DNA of 64,000 nucleotides from Proteiniclasticum aestuarii (GCF_017368455.1 NZ_JAFNJU010000003.1:62001-126000); one strand, 5' to 3'. Numbered from the stretch's first letter, positions 16,194 to 25,131 are shown. Made by a program: numbers and translations. The notes: generated from the sequence alone by a model not told the origin.

Positions 16194-16516
16194 CACAGTG
16201 GTATGACTTATTCGAAGACTGGGACCTGGTGGAATCATCTTTCCTGGAACAGTACGGTATCCGGCTTAATCAGGTAGATGACATGTCCTGGAAGGAGTTC
16301 TCAGCCCTTCTACACGGCATATCTGCTGAGACAGCTTTAGGAAGAATGGTAAATATCAGGGCTGAGGAAGACAAGGAAATCCTTAAGTCATTTACAGCTG
16401 ATCAGAAAGCGGAAAGAACCAGATGGCGAACGAGTCAGGCCACACAGATTGATGAAGCTGATATGGAGAAAGAAATGGAAAATCTGGAGAAGATGTTTGC
16501 AAATGCATTCAGTTAA
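16190..16516 (+). CDS. Frameshift extension of tail chaperone (T-type, Gp15-like)
   Basis: The -1 frame gives 108 residues beginning VTQWYDLFEDWDLVESSFL. A GTG at 16229 could start a separate protein, but the first 13 residues before it (WYDLFEDWDL) look like conserved coding sequence and lack a start, so the frame is best read as the second half of a fusion made by frameshifting. Segments DMSWKEFSALLHGI and a long charged C-terminal helix match phage Gp15/T proteins. It ends at a bidirectional terminator. Confidence 0.8.
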   Translation, partial: VTQWYDLFEDWDLVESSFLEQYGIRLNQVDDMSWKEFSALLHGISAETALGRMVNIRAEEDKEILKSFTADQKAERTRWRTSQATQIDEADMEKEMENLEKMFANAFS

Positions 16517-16519
16517 AGC

Positions 16520-16549
16520 AAAGAGCACCGATTATCGGTACTCTTTTAA
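16520..16549. terminator. Bidirectional terminator between tail chaperone and Mrr-like gene
   Basis: A stem AAAGAG..ACCGA/TCGGT..CTCTTT has one mismatch and a short loop; the opposite-strand stop codon lies in the loop. T-runs are present in both directions. Confidence 0.7.
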
Positions 16550-17143
16550 TTTCTGTTTTAATTCGGTTGCTTTGTTATAACCAACTCTGTATTTTCTTTG
16601 AATATATGATGTTGATAATTCATCATTCGCAATCAATTGAATAGCATTAGAGTTTGAAAGCAGATCTTTGATAATATCATCATCTGTAACTTGTTGAGCA
16701 TTAGAGCTTCCATTAGCAAAGGATACTTGCGTGTTTTTAATCAGCGAGTACAGAACATCTCTATCCCACAGTTCAACGCCTATTTGGGATGCTAAAGCAT
16801 GTGCTGATTTCGTGAAGTAGCTGTTTGTTACCACAATTGCCTTTGTACATCCGTAATAAACTGCACCAGAAAAAGCTTGTTGAACTGCTGAGTTACCTAC
16901 ATTTCCAGTGTAAAGCTTACATTGTATGGCGTAAATGTCTGCTCCTGATTGTGCTAGAACATCTATACCTTGGTCCCCGGACCCTTGAGTAACTGTAATA
17001 TTATTAAAATTGTTCTGTTTCAGTATGTCTGCGAAAGCATGTTCAAATTGAAATCCATTAAGCCTGTCAATGAAATCCAGGGTGTATTTGTTATGTGGTT
17101 TTACTTTAGCTCTCTGAAATATATTTCTAATAAATGAAAACAA
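16532..17143 (-). CDS. Mrr-type restriction nuclease with FtsK-gamma-like winged helix
   Basis: The 203-residue protein has an N-terminal Mrr-cat PD-(D/E)xK domain: Glu34 in GFQFEHAFADIL, Asp61 in GSGDQGIDVLA, Gln74 and Lys76 in YAIQCK, all in the right order. The C-terminal 50 residues (LSTSYIQRKYRVGYNKA) closely resemble the FtsK gamma domain, a winged helix that reads short polar DNA sequences. The TTG start has GGGGGAG six bases upstream. It sits on the opposite strand between tail chaperone and tape measure, a clear cargo gene. Likely a DNA-targeting nuclease for exclusion of other phages; this role is inferred. Confidence 0.82.
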   Translation of the reverse strand: MFSFIRNIFQRAKVKPHNKYTLDFIDRLNGFQFEHAFADILKQNNFNNITVTQGSGDQGIDVLAQSGADIYAIQCKLYTGNVGNSAVQQAFSGAVYYGCTKAIVVTNSYFTKSAHALASQIGVELWDRDVLYSLIKNTQVSFANGSSNAQQVTDDDIIKDLLSNSNAIQLIANDELSTSYIQRKYRVGYNKATELKQKLKEYR

Positions 17144-17196
17144 TACAGACTCCCCCTTTTACACTAATAATATATCAGAAAAAAGAGGTGATTAAA

Positions 17197-19512
17197 ATGT
17201 CAGATGGAACATCCGTAGGTAAGATTAGTTTAGAGGTTGACCTGCAAGGCGACATGAAACAACAGATCAGTGACATGGCAAATAACCTTGGGACCGCACT
17301 TAAAACATCATTGGAGAAGGCTACAAGCGGAATGTTGTCTGGGCTTGAGAAAGTTATCGGCACAGCAATGCAGAACATAAATACCTCGATTAATGAAGGT
17401 TTGGAGAAGATGAAGTCTCAGATGGACGGGTTCATCAAAAGCATCCAGGCAATGACTTCAAAAATCAAGGTTCCAACAAAGATGCCAGTATCTACAAATA
17501 TGGTTCCGGCCATGAATCCAGTAATTCCGTCTGTAAGTCCAAGAGGCCCGCCAGCGATGGCAACAGGGATTAACGGTGCAGCGATACAAGCTGAAATTGA
17601 CAAAGTAACAAGCCATCTAGATCTCGTCAATCAGAAGATTGAGCTTCAGAAAGAAAAGCTCTCAGGGCTTAAAGAAAGCTATGACAGAGCTCTTAATCCT
17701 AATACCAAAAATAAACTTGGAATGCAGATTAATAACACTGAACTCAGTATCATGAAGCTTATTGAAGCATCAGATAAGATGGGTTTTAAACTTAATGATC
17801 TTGATGCCAAAATGAATGGTACATCCCAGACCACATCAAAGTTAGGAGCATCCGTTAAGGTGGCGACTAATAAAATTAAAGAATCCACAAATGCTATTAA
17901 TAACAGTATGGGACCAGTAGGAAAGACTGCAGATGTAATAGGTGGAAAGTTTGATAAAATGGGAAGAATGATTAATAGCGCTCTAAAGAGGGTCTTAATC
18001 ATGGCCACGCTTTACAAAGTAATAAGGGGTTTCATGAGCTACATGAGTTCGGCCCTTGCTACTAACGAACAATTTTCAAATTCATTGGCTATTGTTAAGA
18101 GTAACCTTCAAGTGGCTTTCATCCCAATCTTTAACGCAATTCTCCCAGCTTTGAATACAATGATGAGTGCATTAGCTAGAGTAACTACGTATATAGCCTC
18201 ATTTGTAAGTGTTCTAGGAGGTTCCACATTCAAAGCGTCCACTGCATCCGCAAAAGCCTTAAACAAACAGAAGGCCGCTATATCAGGTGTTGGAGCAGCC
18301 ACAAAGAAGACGGCAAAAGAAATGGAGAGAGCCCTTGCAGGATTCGATGAAATCACTAACCTAAATTCTCCAGAAACACCTGATGCTGGGGGCGGTGGAG
18401 GTGGTGGATCGTCAGCACCAATAGTCTCGCCAGGAATAGACATGTCAAAGTTTGAGTCAGGTCTCAGATCCTTCCTTGATAAGCTTGATCCCTATCTAGA
18501 GCCAGCAAGACAAGCTTTAGATAGGCTCAAAGAGGCTTTTGAACCACTCAAACAAAATCTATTCGATGGTCTCAAGTGGCTGATGGATGAGGTGTTGATT
18601 CCGATTGGGAAATGGGTTCTTAAAGATGTAGTCCCTAAATTCATTGATATGCTATCAGCTTCAATCAAAATATTGAATGCTGTAATAGAGGTGTTGAAGC
18701 CCATATTCAAATGGCTATGGGATAACGTATTGAATCCTCTAGCAGAGTGGACAGGTGGAGTTATAGTAGCTGTGCTTGATGGAATAGTTGAAGAACTAGA
18801 AACATTAGCTACTCAGATTACAGATACATGGAAGCATGTTAAAGAAGTCTGGACAACTACTAGAAAATTTCTTGTAGATACATGGGAATCTATTAAGACC
18901 AAATCACGTGAATTATGGAACAACATTGTCCGCACAATTAAGAATGCATTCAACGGCATCCAAGAGTGGTTCAGTGGAGTCTTTACTGGAGCATGGAACG
19001 GTATCAAAAGAGCATTCTCAGGTGTAGGAAGTTTCTTTAGTGGCATATGGACCACAATAAAGAACACCTTTACTACCATCGGTCATGTCATCGGAACCGG
19101 TATAGGAAACGCATTCAAGACTGTCGTTAACTCGATCATCAGATTTGCCGAAAATACCATCAATGGATTTATCAGGGCAATCAATAGGGCTATCAGCTTG
19201 ATAAATAAGATCCCGGGAGTGAACATCAGCAGGTTGGCCACATTAAACATTCCAAAGCTGGCAACAGGAGGAATGATTGAACAGCCAACACTAGCCATGG
19301 TTGGAGAAGCAGGTAAAGAAGCCGTTCTTCCAATCGACAAGGACAGAGGCGCTATGAAACAGATTGCAGATATGCTTGCGAGTGAAATGGGTGGAGGTGG
19401 TGGAGACTTTGAAACCACAGCTGAAGTAGACGGTGATGTACTCTTCAAAATCGTGATGAGAAGGCTTAACAAAAGAAGAAGACAGAAAGGACTACCAATC
19501 ATAGAATACTAG
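17197..19512 (+). CDS. Tape measure protein
   Basis: The 771-residue protein starts at ATG 17197 after AGAGGTGATTAAA. An N-terminal coiled/helical part is followed by a hydrophobic stretch near residues 265-355 (VLIMATLYKVIRGFM, FIPIFNAILPALNTMM), a polyglycine hinge near residue 400, and a long amphipathic region with repeated Trp-containing helices. The C-terminal GEAGKEAVLPIDKD is a typical tape-measure ending. It sets tail length and takes part in DNA injection. The length implies a medium siphovirus tail. Confidence 0.9.
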   Translation: MSDGTSVGKISLEVDLQGDMKQQISDMANNLGTALKTSLEKATSGMLSGLEKVIGTAMQNINTSINEGLEKMKSQMDGFIKSIQAMTSKIKVPTKMPVSTNMVPAMNPVIPSVSPRGPPAMATGINGAAIQAEIDKVTSHLDLVNQKIELQKEKLSGLKESYDRALNPNTKNKLGMQINNTELSIMKLIEASDKMGFKLNDLDAKMNGTSQTTSKLGASVKVATNKIKESTNAINNSMGPVGKTADVIGGKFDKMGRMINSALKRVLIMATLYKVIRGFMSYMSSALATNEQFSNSLAIVKSNLQVAFIPIFNAILPALNTMMSALARVTTYIASFVSVLGGSTFKASTASAKALNKQKAAISGVGAATKKTAKEMERALAGFDEITNLNSPETPDAGGGGGGGSSAPIVSPGIDMSKFESGLRSFLDKLDPYLEPARQALDRLKEAFEPLKQNLFDGLKWLMDEVLIPIGKWVLKDVVPKFIDMLSASIKILNAVIEVLKPIFKWLWDNVLNPLAEWTGGVIVAVLDGIVEELETLATQITDTWKHVKEVWTTTRKFLVDTWESIKTKSRELWNNIVRTIKNAFNGIQEWFSGVFTGAWNGIKRAFSGVGSFFSGIWTTIKNTFTTIGHVIGTGIGNAFKTVVNSIIRFAENTINGFIRAINRAISLINKIPGVNISRLATLNIPKLATGGMIEQPTLAMVGEAGKEAVLPIDKDRGAMKQIADMLASEMGGGGGDFETTAEVDGDVLFKIVMRRLNKRRRQKGLPIIEY

Positions 19513-19525
19513 GAGGTGGCAGTAA

Positions 19526-19897
19526 ATGGCACTAATTACAGGACTGAAGATAGATGGTGTGGATATGCCATCTCCTCTTCCTTATGAGGTTGAAATCAAT
19601 TCTCTTGATGGAGAAGCTGGAAGAAACAACAATGGTAAGATGATCAGAGACTTTGTGGATGATAAGATATCCGTGGCGCTTCAATGGGGAATGCTCACAC
19701 AGGCTGAGACTAATCAGATTCTCAGTGCAGTGAATCCAAAGAAAGGGCATGTATTCTTTCAGGCAACTATATACACAGCTGAAGACGGAGAGTATACGGG
19801 CACTTTTTACGCCGGTTCCAGAAAACAGCCCATAGCATTACAGACAAGTTCAGGAACACTCTACAGAGGGGTTTCCTTCAATATCATAGAAAGGTAG
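19526..19897 (+). CDS. Tail protein, distal tail region
   Basis: The 123-residue protein follows the tape measure with AGGAGGTGGCAGTAA before ATG. It is beta-rich (LITGLKIDGVDMPSPLPYEV, YRGVSFNIIER) with no membrane segment. Position suggests a distal-tail or baseplate adaptor component. The family is not recognised with certainty. Confidence 0.65.
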   Translation: MALITGLKIDGVDMPSPLPYEVEINSLDGEAGRNNNGKMIRDFVDDKISVALQWGMLTQAETNQILSAVNPKKGHVFFQATIYTAEDGEYTGTFYAGSRKQPIALQTSSGTLYRGVSFNIIER

Positions 19898-19907
19898 GTG
19901 AGATTCA

Positions 19908-21890
19908 TTGATCAATACATCTGCAGCTTTTAAGACTGCTATAAGAGCATCATCAAGAACAATAAAAGCAAAACTGATTCTTTCGGACATAACAATTGAA
20001 CAGGTGAATCTTATTGATCTGGACTCACTTCTTTCAGATGAGGATGGTTTTATCATAGGTACTGCCAATATGGATGTTGCAAGGGTTGAGATAAGTGATG
20101 ATCCACTGAATCCGCTGACATACAGCTTCGATGGTAAAGAGATTGATGTACAGCTCGGAATAGAGATGACTGGATCCACTTATGAGTATCACAGCTTAGG
20201 GAAATTCCTGGTTGAAAAATCAGACCGAAAAGACAACAATATCTCTCTGGATCTAGTAGACAGAATGTATAAAGCTGAAAAGCAATACTTGAGTGACTTA
20301 ACATATCCAGCAACCTTGAATCAAATACTTGTATCAGCAGCTGCTCAATCAGGGCTCACACTTGAAACATCATCATTTGCCAATCAGACTTACATAGTCA
20401 ATGAAAAACCTGTCTTCGAGGATATTACTTGTAGACAGGTTTTTGCATACGTTGCTGAACTTGCTGGAGGTTATGCCAGGGTTAACAGAGCAGGAAATCT
20501 TGTCATACGAACATTAGGCGCTACATCAGTGACGAACATCACAGGTGACCACTACATCGATTATAAACAGTCAGAAAGTGCACCCGGACTAATTGACCAG
20601 CTGATAGTTAAGAGTGGAACTGAGGCCGCTACAGCAGGCACAGGAATTAACATATACACAGTGGTTGATAACCTCTTTGTGCAAAACCCTGCTGATGTTG
20701 TGGGCAATTTATATGCAGCGTTATCCACCATTAATTACAAGGCCGGAGAGATCAACTGGATAGGTGATTTTAGCCTTGATCTGGGCGACAAGGTGACGAT
20801 TGATGGCGAAGATACATATATCATCAACCGTAAGATAAAGTATGCAGGTGGCCTCAGAGAGATGCTTAGAGCACCAGGTAAATCCAATATAGAAAAGGAC
20901 TCGACAGGTAAGCCAAATACAAACCTCCAGATCAATCAGATTAAGACACAGCTGAAGATCCAGGATGGACTAATCAATCAGAAGATATCTGAGGATGAAA
21001 TAAAGTTTTCCGAACTCAATCAGGAGATCGACAACATCACAGCCGAGGTTGCCAATAAAGCTAGTTCTGCACAGTTCAATATCCTTGCAGATCAAGTGGA
21101 GACCAAGGTCACTCAAACTCAGGTTGAAGAGATGATTGATGCAGTCAATAGGGCTAAGCCCAACCTGATAACTAACCTTCCCGAGAACTGGGAACAGGGT
21201 ACATTGAATGCGACAACAGGAATTCCAGAAGGGTCGCTATATCACATCAGATCTAAAGCATTCTTCCCTATAAGGCAAGGTCATGTGACCTTTAAAGTGT
21301 CACCGCTCTATGAAGCTCTCATCATTGTCTACGATAGCACATACGGCTTCAAGGAGTCTCACGGCTTCATCGGAGAGTTTACATTTCTATTGAGTGAGAA
21401 TGCTTATTTTAAGGTGGTGCTCAAGCGAACCAACGGCTCTGAGATTGTTCCGGATGCCATTGGAACAGCTGAGCTAAAGGTAGAAAACAGTGATGCAGCG
21501 ACTCAGTGGACTCCCTATTATGGAGACCTGACACTTGAACAACAGCAGGAATTTTATCAGATGGAACTGAACAGTAGCAATGGATGGACCGTAGACAGTG
21601 ATGCTTTTACCAGCAACCTGACTGTGAGAATTATGCTCTTCAATGAGGATGTGACCACACAGTATCTAGCTTATCAATTTACGTGGTTCAAGCAATATCC
21701 GGGTGGAGCGAAGGTATCGCTTGGAAATGGTACATCGAAGACCATTACAGGCGCAGACCTCGAAAAGAGTGCAACCATCACATGTGAGTTTGAAATCGTG
21801 GATACCATCTATCTACTAGCTACATACAACGGAGATACGCTCCTGACCGTAAATAACGACACCCTTATGATTATCGGGGACTACCAATAA
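19908..21890 (+). CDS. Tail-tip protein (tail hub / prophage endopeptidase-tail type)
   Basis: The gene encodes 660 residues with a TTG start after AGGTGAGATTCA. The first 330 residues form a baseplate-hub-like region (LGKFLVEKSDRKDNNISLDLVD, DYKQSESAPGLIDQL, NYKAGEINWIGDFSL) as in the tail-tip proteins of Listeria-A118-like phages. Coiled coils follow near residues 345-410, then a C-terminal beta-sandwich part probably exposed for carbohydrate or surface binding (TPYYGDLTLEQQQ onward). It connects the tail tube to the fibres. Confidence 0.75.
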   Translation: MINTSAAFKTAIRASSRTIKAKLILSDITIEQVNLIDLDSLLSDEDGFIIGTANMDVARVEISDDPLNPLTYSFDGKEIDVQLGIEMTGSTYEYHSLGKFLVEKSDRKDNNISLDLVDRMYKAEKQYLSDLTYPATLNQILVSAAAQSGLTLETSSFANQTYIVNEKPVFEDITCRQVFAYVAELAGGYARVNRAGNLVIRTLGATSVTNITGDHYIDYKQSESAPGLIDQLIVKSGTEAATAGTGINIYTVVDNLFVQNPADVVGNLYAALSTINYKAGEINWIGDFSLDLGDKVTIDGEDTYIINRKIKYAGGLREMLRAPGKSNIEKDSTGKPNTNLQINQIKTQLKIQDGLINQKISEDEIKFSELNQEIDNITAEVANKASSAQFNILADQVETKVTQTQVEEMIDAVNRAKPNLITNLPENWEQGTLNATTGIPEGSLYHIRSKAFFPIRQGHVTFKVSPLYEALIIVYDSTYGFKESHGFIGEFTFLLSENAYFKVVLKRTNGSEIVPDAIGTAELKVENSDAATQWTPYYGDLTLEQQQEFYQMELNSSNGWTVDSDAFTSNLTVRIMLFNEDVTTQYLAYQFTWFKQYPGGAKVSLGNGTSKTITGADLEKSATITCEFEIVDTIYLLATYNGDTLLTVNNDTLMIIGDYQ

Positions 21891-21904
21891 GGAGGTAAAG
21901 ACGC

Positions 21905-22102
21905 ATGATTAAATACTTTTGTGACTTCTGTAAGAAGGAAATCACTACAAATACTAAACCGGAAAAAGAAGTCGGGATAACAATATCGGCACTGAATGCA
22001 ACAACAAACTCCCGGTCAACCCTTAAGGTTGATCATATCTGCAACGAATGCAATGAACTGCTCATAACAGACCTAAAGACTCGCGGACTCGAGGTGGTTT
22101 AA
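21905..22102 (+). CDS. Small zinc-ribbon phage protein
   Basis: The 65-residue protein has CDFC near residue 6 and CNEC near residue 50, a probable zinc site. AGGAGG lies nine bases before ATG. Its stop touches the next ATG. It is embedded among tail genes, and its role is unknown. Confidence 0.6.
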   Translation: MIKYFCDFCKKEITTNTKPEKEVGITISALNATTNSRSTLKVDHICNECNELLITDLKTRGLEVV

Positions 22103-22774
22103 ATGGCTGTAAAATTGACATCCGAAAAGGTCATGGTCAAAGACAATACAGATAGAGTCAAAAGCGCTGAATCGACAATAGTACAGCAGGCTCAGCAGAT
22201 AGCACTTAGAGTAACTGAAGAGTCATTCAACGCTCTTGCTGGTAGAGTGACCACTGCAGAATCAAGCATTGTGCAGAATGCGGACAATATAGCTTTGAGA
22301 GTCGAAAAGACAGAGTATAACGGAGTAACGATTGCATCCCTGATTAATCAGACTGCTGAAGAGATCAAGATACTTGCAGAAAAGATTTCTCTTGAGGGAT
22401 TAATCACAGCCAATGGATTCTTCAAAGTCCTTGGTGATGGAAGTATCGAGGCGGTCAATGCAAAGCTATCCGGAGCGATTACTGCTACAAGAATGGTTGC
22501 ACCATCAAACAGCGCTTATTATGGCGAAGTTGGTGTAACAGATGGTTATATCGGCCTTGGACTATTCGATTTAACAAAAAGCCCAGAAGCTTACTTTGAG
22601 GTATTGGAGGCAGGGAACGGATTTTTCATGCGTGATCGAAACAACATGAATCGCATCGAAGCTACAGATACTGTCACTAGATTAAGATCTCCTAATGGGA
22701 ATATAAGGCTAACAATCACTGACACTTACGTTAACATTATCAAAAACGGTAACGTTATTGGGAACTGGGGGTAA
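22103..22774 (+). CDS. Tail fibre / tail spike-like protein
   Basis: The 223-residue protein has an N-terminal pair of coiled repeats (VKSAESTIVQQAQQIALRV and TTAESSIVQNADNIALRV). A helix-to-beta connector (LINQTAEEIKILAEKISLEGL) is common in phage tail fibres, and the C-terminus is beta-rich with regular short strands. It is probably a trimeric fibre that contacts the host surface. Confidence 0.75.
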   Translation: MAVKLTSEKVMVKDNTDRVKSAESTIVQQAQQIALRVTEESFNALAGRVTTAESSIVQNADNIALRVEKTEYNGVTIASLINQTAEEIKILAEKISLEGLITANGFFKVLGDGSIEAVNAKLSGAITATRMVAPSNSAYYGEVGVTDGYIGLGLFDLTKSPEAYFEVLEAGNGFFMRDRNNMNRIEATDTVTRLRSPNGNIRLTITDTYVNIIKNGNVIGNWG

Positions 22775-22778
22775 ACAG

Positions 22779-22967
22779 ATGCAAGATATTAAAGATATAC
22801 AGCTACAGATTCTAGGACAGACAATAGGCACTCTACACGGCGAAATTGCAGAATTGAGAGCGACAGTGATAGTGCAGAATAATTACATAGCAACTATATC
22901 TAAAGAACAGGAGGTGCAAGATGGCGAACATCAAGATAGCGCAGCTGACGAATCAGACAACGCTTAG
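22779..22967 (+). CDS. Small coiled-coil tail-region protein
   Basis: The start at 22779 follows GGGGGTAAACAG. The 62-residue protein has a helical, coiled middle (LQILGQTIGTLHGEIAEL) and an acidic tail. Its last 47 bases are also coding for the next gene in another frame, an unusually deep overlap. Unknown function. Confidence 0.5.
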   Translation: MQDIKDIQLQILGQTIGTLHGEIAELRATVIVQNNYIATISKEQEVQDGEHQDSAADESDNA

Positions 22968-23382
22968 CGACACAGATTTAGTAATCGTGGAAACAGCTAC
23001 AAGTACAAACAAGATGACGGTTGGAAAATTGAAGGAACTTCTTGGAATACAGGAAGGTGGGATAGAGGAATCAGGGAACAATGCAAATGGTTATTGGATT
23101 AAATTCAAAGATGGAACACTCATCATGGGAGCTTTGGTCAATGTACCGATGAACGACACATCAGTTTCAGGAATTAAAAATGCACCATTCCCAATTATAC
23201 CTGTTTCAATTTATGGTGGTGGTCATATGCCTGACTATATAGGAAATGTAAATTACATTGATGCACTAAGAGGATTAGTAGTTGCTATTAATACCACATA
23301 TAAGAGGTGGGATATCTGGCCAAGAACTCAATATTCGGGTTCAGCAAATATAAATTTATTCCTAATCGGCAGGTGGAAGTAA
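22921..23382 (+). CDS. Tail fibre tip / receptor-binding candidate
   Basis: The gene encodes 153 residues; AGGAGGTGCAAG precedes ATG inside the previous gene. The N-terminal motif (IAQLTNQTTLSDTDLVIVE) is a common phage fibre attachment segment. The remainder is beta-rich with aromatic residues (YWIKFKDGTLIMG, SANINLFLIGRW) resembling the tip domain of fibre or pyocin-knob proteins. It is more A+T-rich than neighbours, as expected of a rapidly exchanged receptor-binding part. Confidence 0.7.
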   Translation: MANIKIAQLTNQTTLSDTDLVIVETATSTNKMTVGKLKELLGIQEGGIEESGNNANGYWIKFKDGTLIMGALVNVPMNDTSVSGIKNAPFPIIPVSIYGGGHMPDYIGNVNYIDALRGLVVAINTTYKRWDIWPRTQYSGSANINLFLIGRWK

Positions 23383-23458
23383 TGAAATCAGTAAACATCA
23401 CCGAACTCAAGGATCTCTCGCGATGTCCTTTTATATTACAAATAAGGAGTGAAAAGTA

Positions 23459-23944
23459 ATGGAAATGATGAGAAAGATTTTTATACAGCTATTTGGCTAC
23501 TCAAGTAAAGAGTGGGCAACAGGAGGAATAGTAGCTGCAATTGGAGGGGTGATTGCTGGGATGTTAGGTGGATACGACACATTGATAAAAGCACTTCTCT
23601 TCGCAATGGCCTCTGATGTTGGGACAGGCTTTTATCTGTCGAAGGTGCTCAAACAGACCAGCTCATCTAAGGGTATTTCGGGTATCCACAAGAAAATCGG
23701 AATACTCATGATGATTGCCTTTGCTACTATAATCGACGGAGTTTTAGGGCAAACAGGAGTGCTTAGAAACGGTGCAGTGATATTTTATCTAGCCATGGAG
23801 GGATTAAGCCTCGTGGAAAACCTGACTGCAATGGGAGTACCTGCATTTCAACCATTAAAAGAGTACCTGGTACAGCTTAAAGAAGGATCAAAGAAAGGGC
23901 CCAGTAAGATAGTAGAAGTCGAAGCAAAAGAAGAGGTGAAGTAG
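23459..23944 (+). CDS. Phage holin
   Basis: The 161-residue protein has membrane segments near residues 20-40 (TGGIVAAIGGVIAGMLGG), 44-60, 82-96 (MIAFATIIDGVLG) and 103-120. The pattern SDVGTGFYLSKVLK and GISGIHKKIG is that of the Holin_4/TcdE family. It makes the membrane hole that lets the endolysin reach the wall, and the endolysin gene follows at once. Confidence 0.9.
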   Translation: MEMMRKIFIQLFGYSSKEWATGGIVAAIGGVIAGMLGGYDTLIKALLFAMASDVGTGFYLSKVLKQTSSSKGISGIHKKIGILMMIAFATIIDGVLGQTGVLRNGAVIFYLAMEGLSLVENLTAMGVPAFQPLKEYLVQLKEGSKKGPSKIVEVEAKEEVK

Positions 23945-23945
23945 A

Positions 23946-24944
23946 ATGGTTAAAATCATAAGAGACTACTACACCCAAAACCGCTGCTACACCAACAATC
24001 GGAACTATAAAAAAATCGGTGGGGTCTTGCACTCCACCGCCTCGAAAGGGGTAATGGCTAGAGATTGGAAGAGGAGATGGAACAACCCTACCACTGCTAA
24101 ATGTGTGACAGCTTTTGTTGATGATACCTATGTTGTGGAATGTGTGCCTTTTAGCCGCCAGATATGGCATGTAGGCGTAACTAAAGGCAACAACTACTAC
24201 ATCGGAATTGAGATCTGTGAAGATTTAGAATGGACGAGTGATTACTTCGAAAAGGCCATCGCCAATGCATTGGAATACATTGCAGGTATTTGCAAAGAGA
24301 AGAGCTGGACCGCTAAAGACTGGTTTGGACACTACGAAGCCAATAGACTTGGCTTTGCATCGAATCACAGTGATCCGAATCCGTATTTCAAGCATCATGG
24401 ATACAGTATGGACCAGTTCAGAGCGGATCTAGACAGAATGCTCACAGGAGAGGTGAAACCAGTGGAACCTATTGTTAAAGATGGAATTAAAGTTGATGGC
24501 TATATGGGGCCAGAAACCATTAAGGCACTTCAAGGCTATTTTGACACCATTCAGGACGGAATCATCAGCACCCCATCAATGCTAGTCAGAGAGCTCCAGA
24601 AAGGCTTAGGTGTGTCAGTAGATGGATTGCTCGGACCAGTGACAATAAAAGCTCTACAGAAGCACCTAGGCACTATGCAGGATGGCATCATCAGCAAGCC
24701 ATCTGCTATGGTTAAAGCACTTCAGGACAGACTCAATAATGGAAATCTCAATCTTAAAATTGCAAAGCCTATTAAGCCCCCTAAAGCTCCAGAGCCAGTG
24801 AGACTGGTTGAGGACGGACTTATGGGTCCGGCTACAATTAAAAGGCTACAGGTATATCTAGGCACGCCTGCAGATGGAGTGATATCTACACCATCGAGTA
24901 TGGTTAAAGAACTGCAGAAGCGGCTGAACAATAATAAACTGTAA
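23946..24944 (+). CDS. Endolysin: N-acetylmuramoyl-L-alanine amidase with repeat cell-wall domain
   Basis: The gene encodes 332 residues. An Amidase_2 domain covers residues 20-165, with zinc ligands expected at His29 (GVLHSTAS), a central Glu (YIGIEICED) and a distal His (NHSDPNPYF). The C-terminal 150 residues hold three repeats of the pattern DGxxGPxTIKxLQ...DGxISxPSxMVKxLQ, a peptidoglycan-binding unit. It cuts the bond between muramic acid and L-alanine to release progeny. A separate SH3-like fragment follows out of frame. Confidence 0.92.
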   Translation: MVKIIRDYYTQNRCYTNNRNYKKIGGVLHSTASKGVMARDWKRRWNNPTTAKCVTAFVDDTYVVECVPFSRQIWHVGVTKGNNYYIGIEICEDLEWTSDYFEKAIANALEYIAGICKEKSWTAKDWFGHYEANRLGFASNHSDPNPYFKHHGYSMDQFRADLDRMLTGEVKPVEPIVKDGIKVDGYMGPETIKALQGYFDTIQDGIISTPSMLVRELQKGLGVSVDGLLGPVTIKALQKHLGTMQDGIISKPSAMVKALQDRLNNGNLNLKIAKPIKPPKAPEPVRLVEDGLMGPATIKRLQVYLGTPADGVISTPSSMVKELQKRLNNNKL

Positions 24945-24952
24945 TGTGATAG

Positions 24953-25123
24953 GAAGGTATTATTACAGCAAAGATTGGGCTAAATGTCATAAATTCTCCA
25001 GGAGGAGCTATGGTGGGAACTTTGAGGTATGGGACCAGGGTTAATATTTTCGAGCAGTTCGGATCATGGTATCGGGTTGTAATAGATAGGTGGGTTCCTG
25101 AAATTTACACCAAAATAGTGTAA
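24953..25123 (+). pseudogene. Orphan bacterial SH3 domain fragment
   Basis: A frame after the endolysin stop reads AKIGLNVINSPGGAMVG ... FGSWYRVVIDRWVP, a bacterial SH3 domain of the kind found at the ends of endolysins. A stop codon at 24950-24952 cuts it off from the endolysin, and no ATG, GTG or TTG precedes the domain; only ATT codons follow an AGGAAGG sequence. It is probably a leftover cell-wall-binding domain after domain exchange, though ATT initiation cannot be excluded. Confidence 0.55.
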
Positions 25124-25131
25124 GAAATTCG

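Noticed and set aside
18388..18411. GGTGGAGG-rich repeat in the tape measure gene
   Set aside because: It codes for a polyglycine hinge inside a well-supported protein and is not an independent DNA repeat.
23382..23459. 25-codon frame between fibre tip and holin
   Set aside because: It overlaps a hairpin (AAGGATCTCTCGCGATGTCCTTTT) much like the terminator after the endolysin; it more likely represents a transcription attenuator than a peptide, though its start lies just after AGGTGGA.
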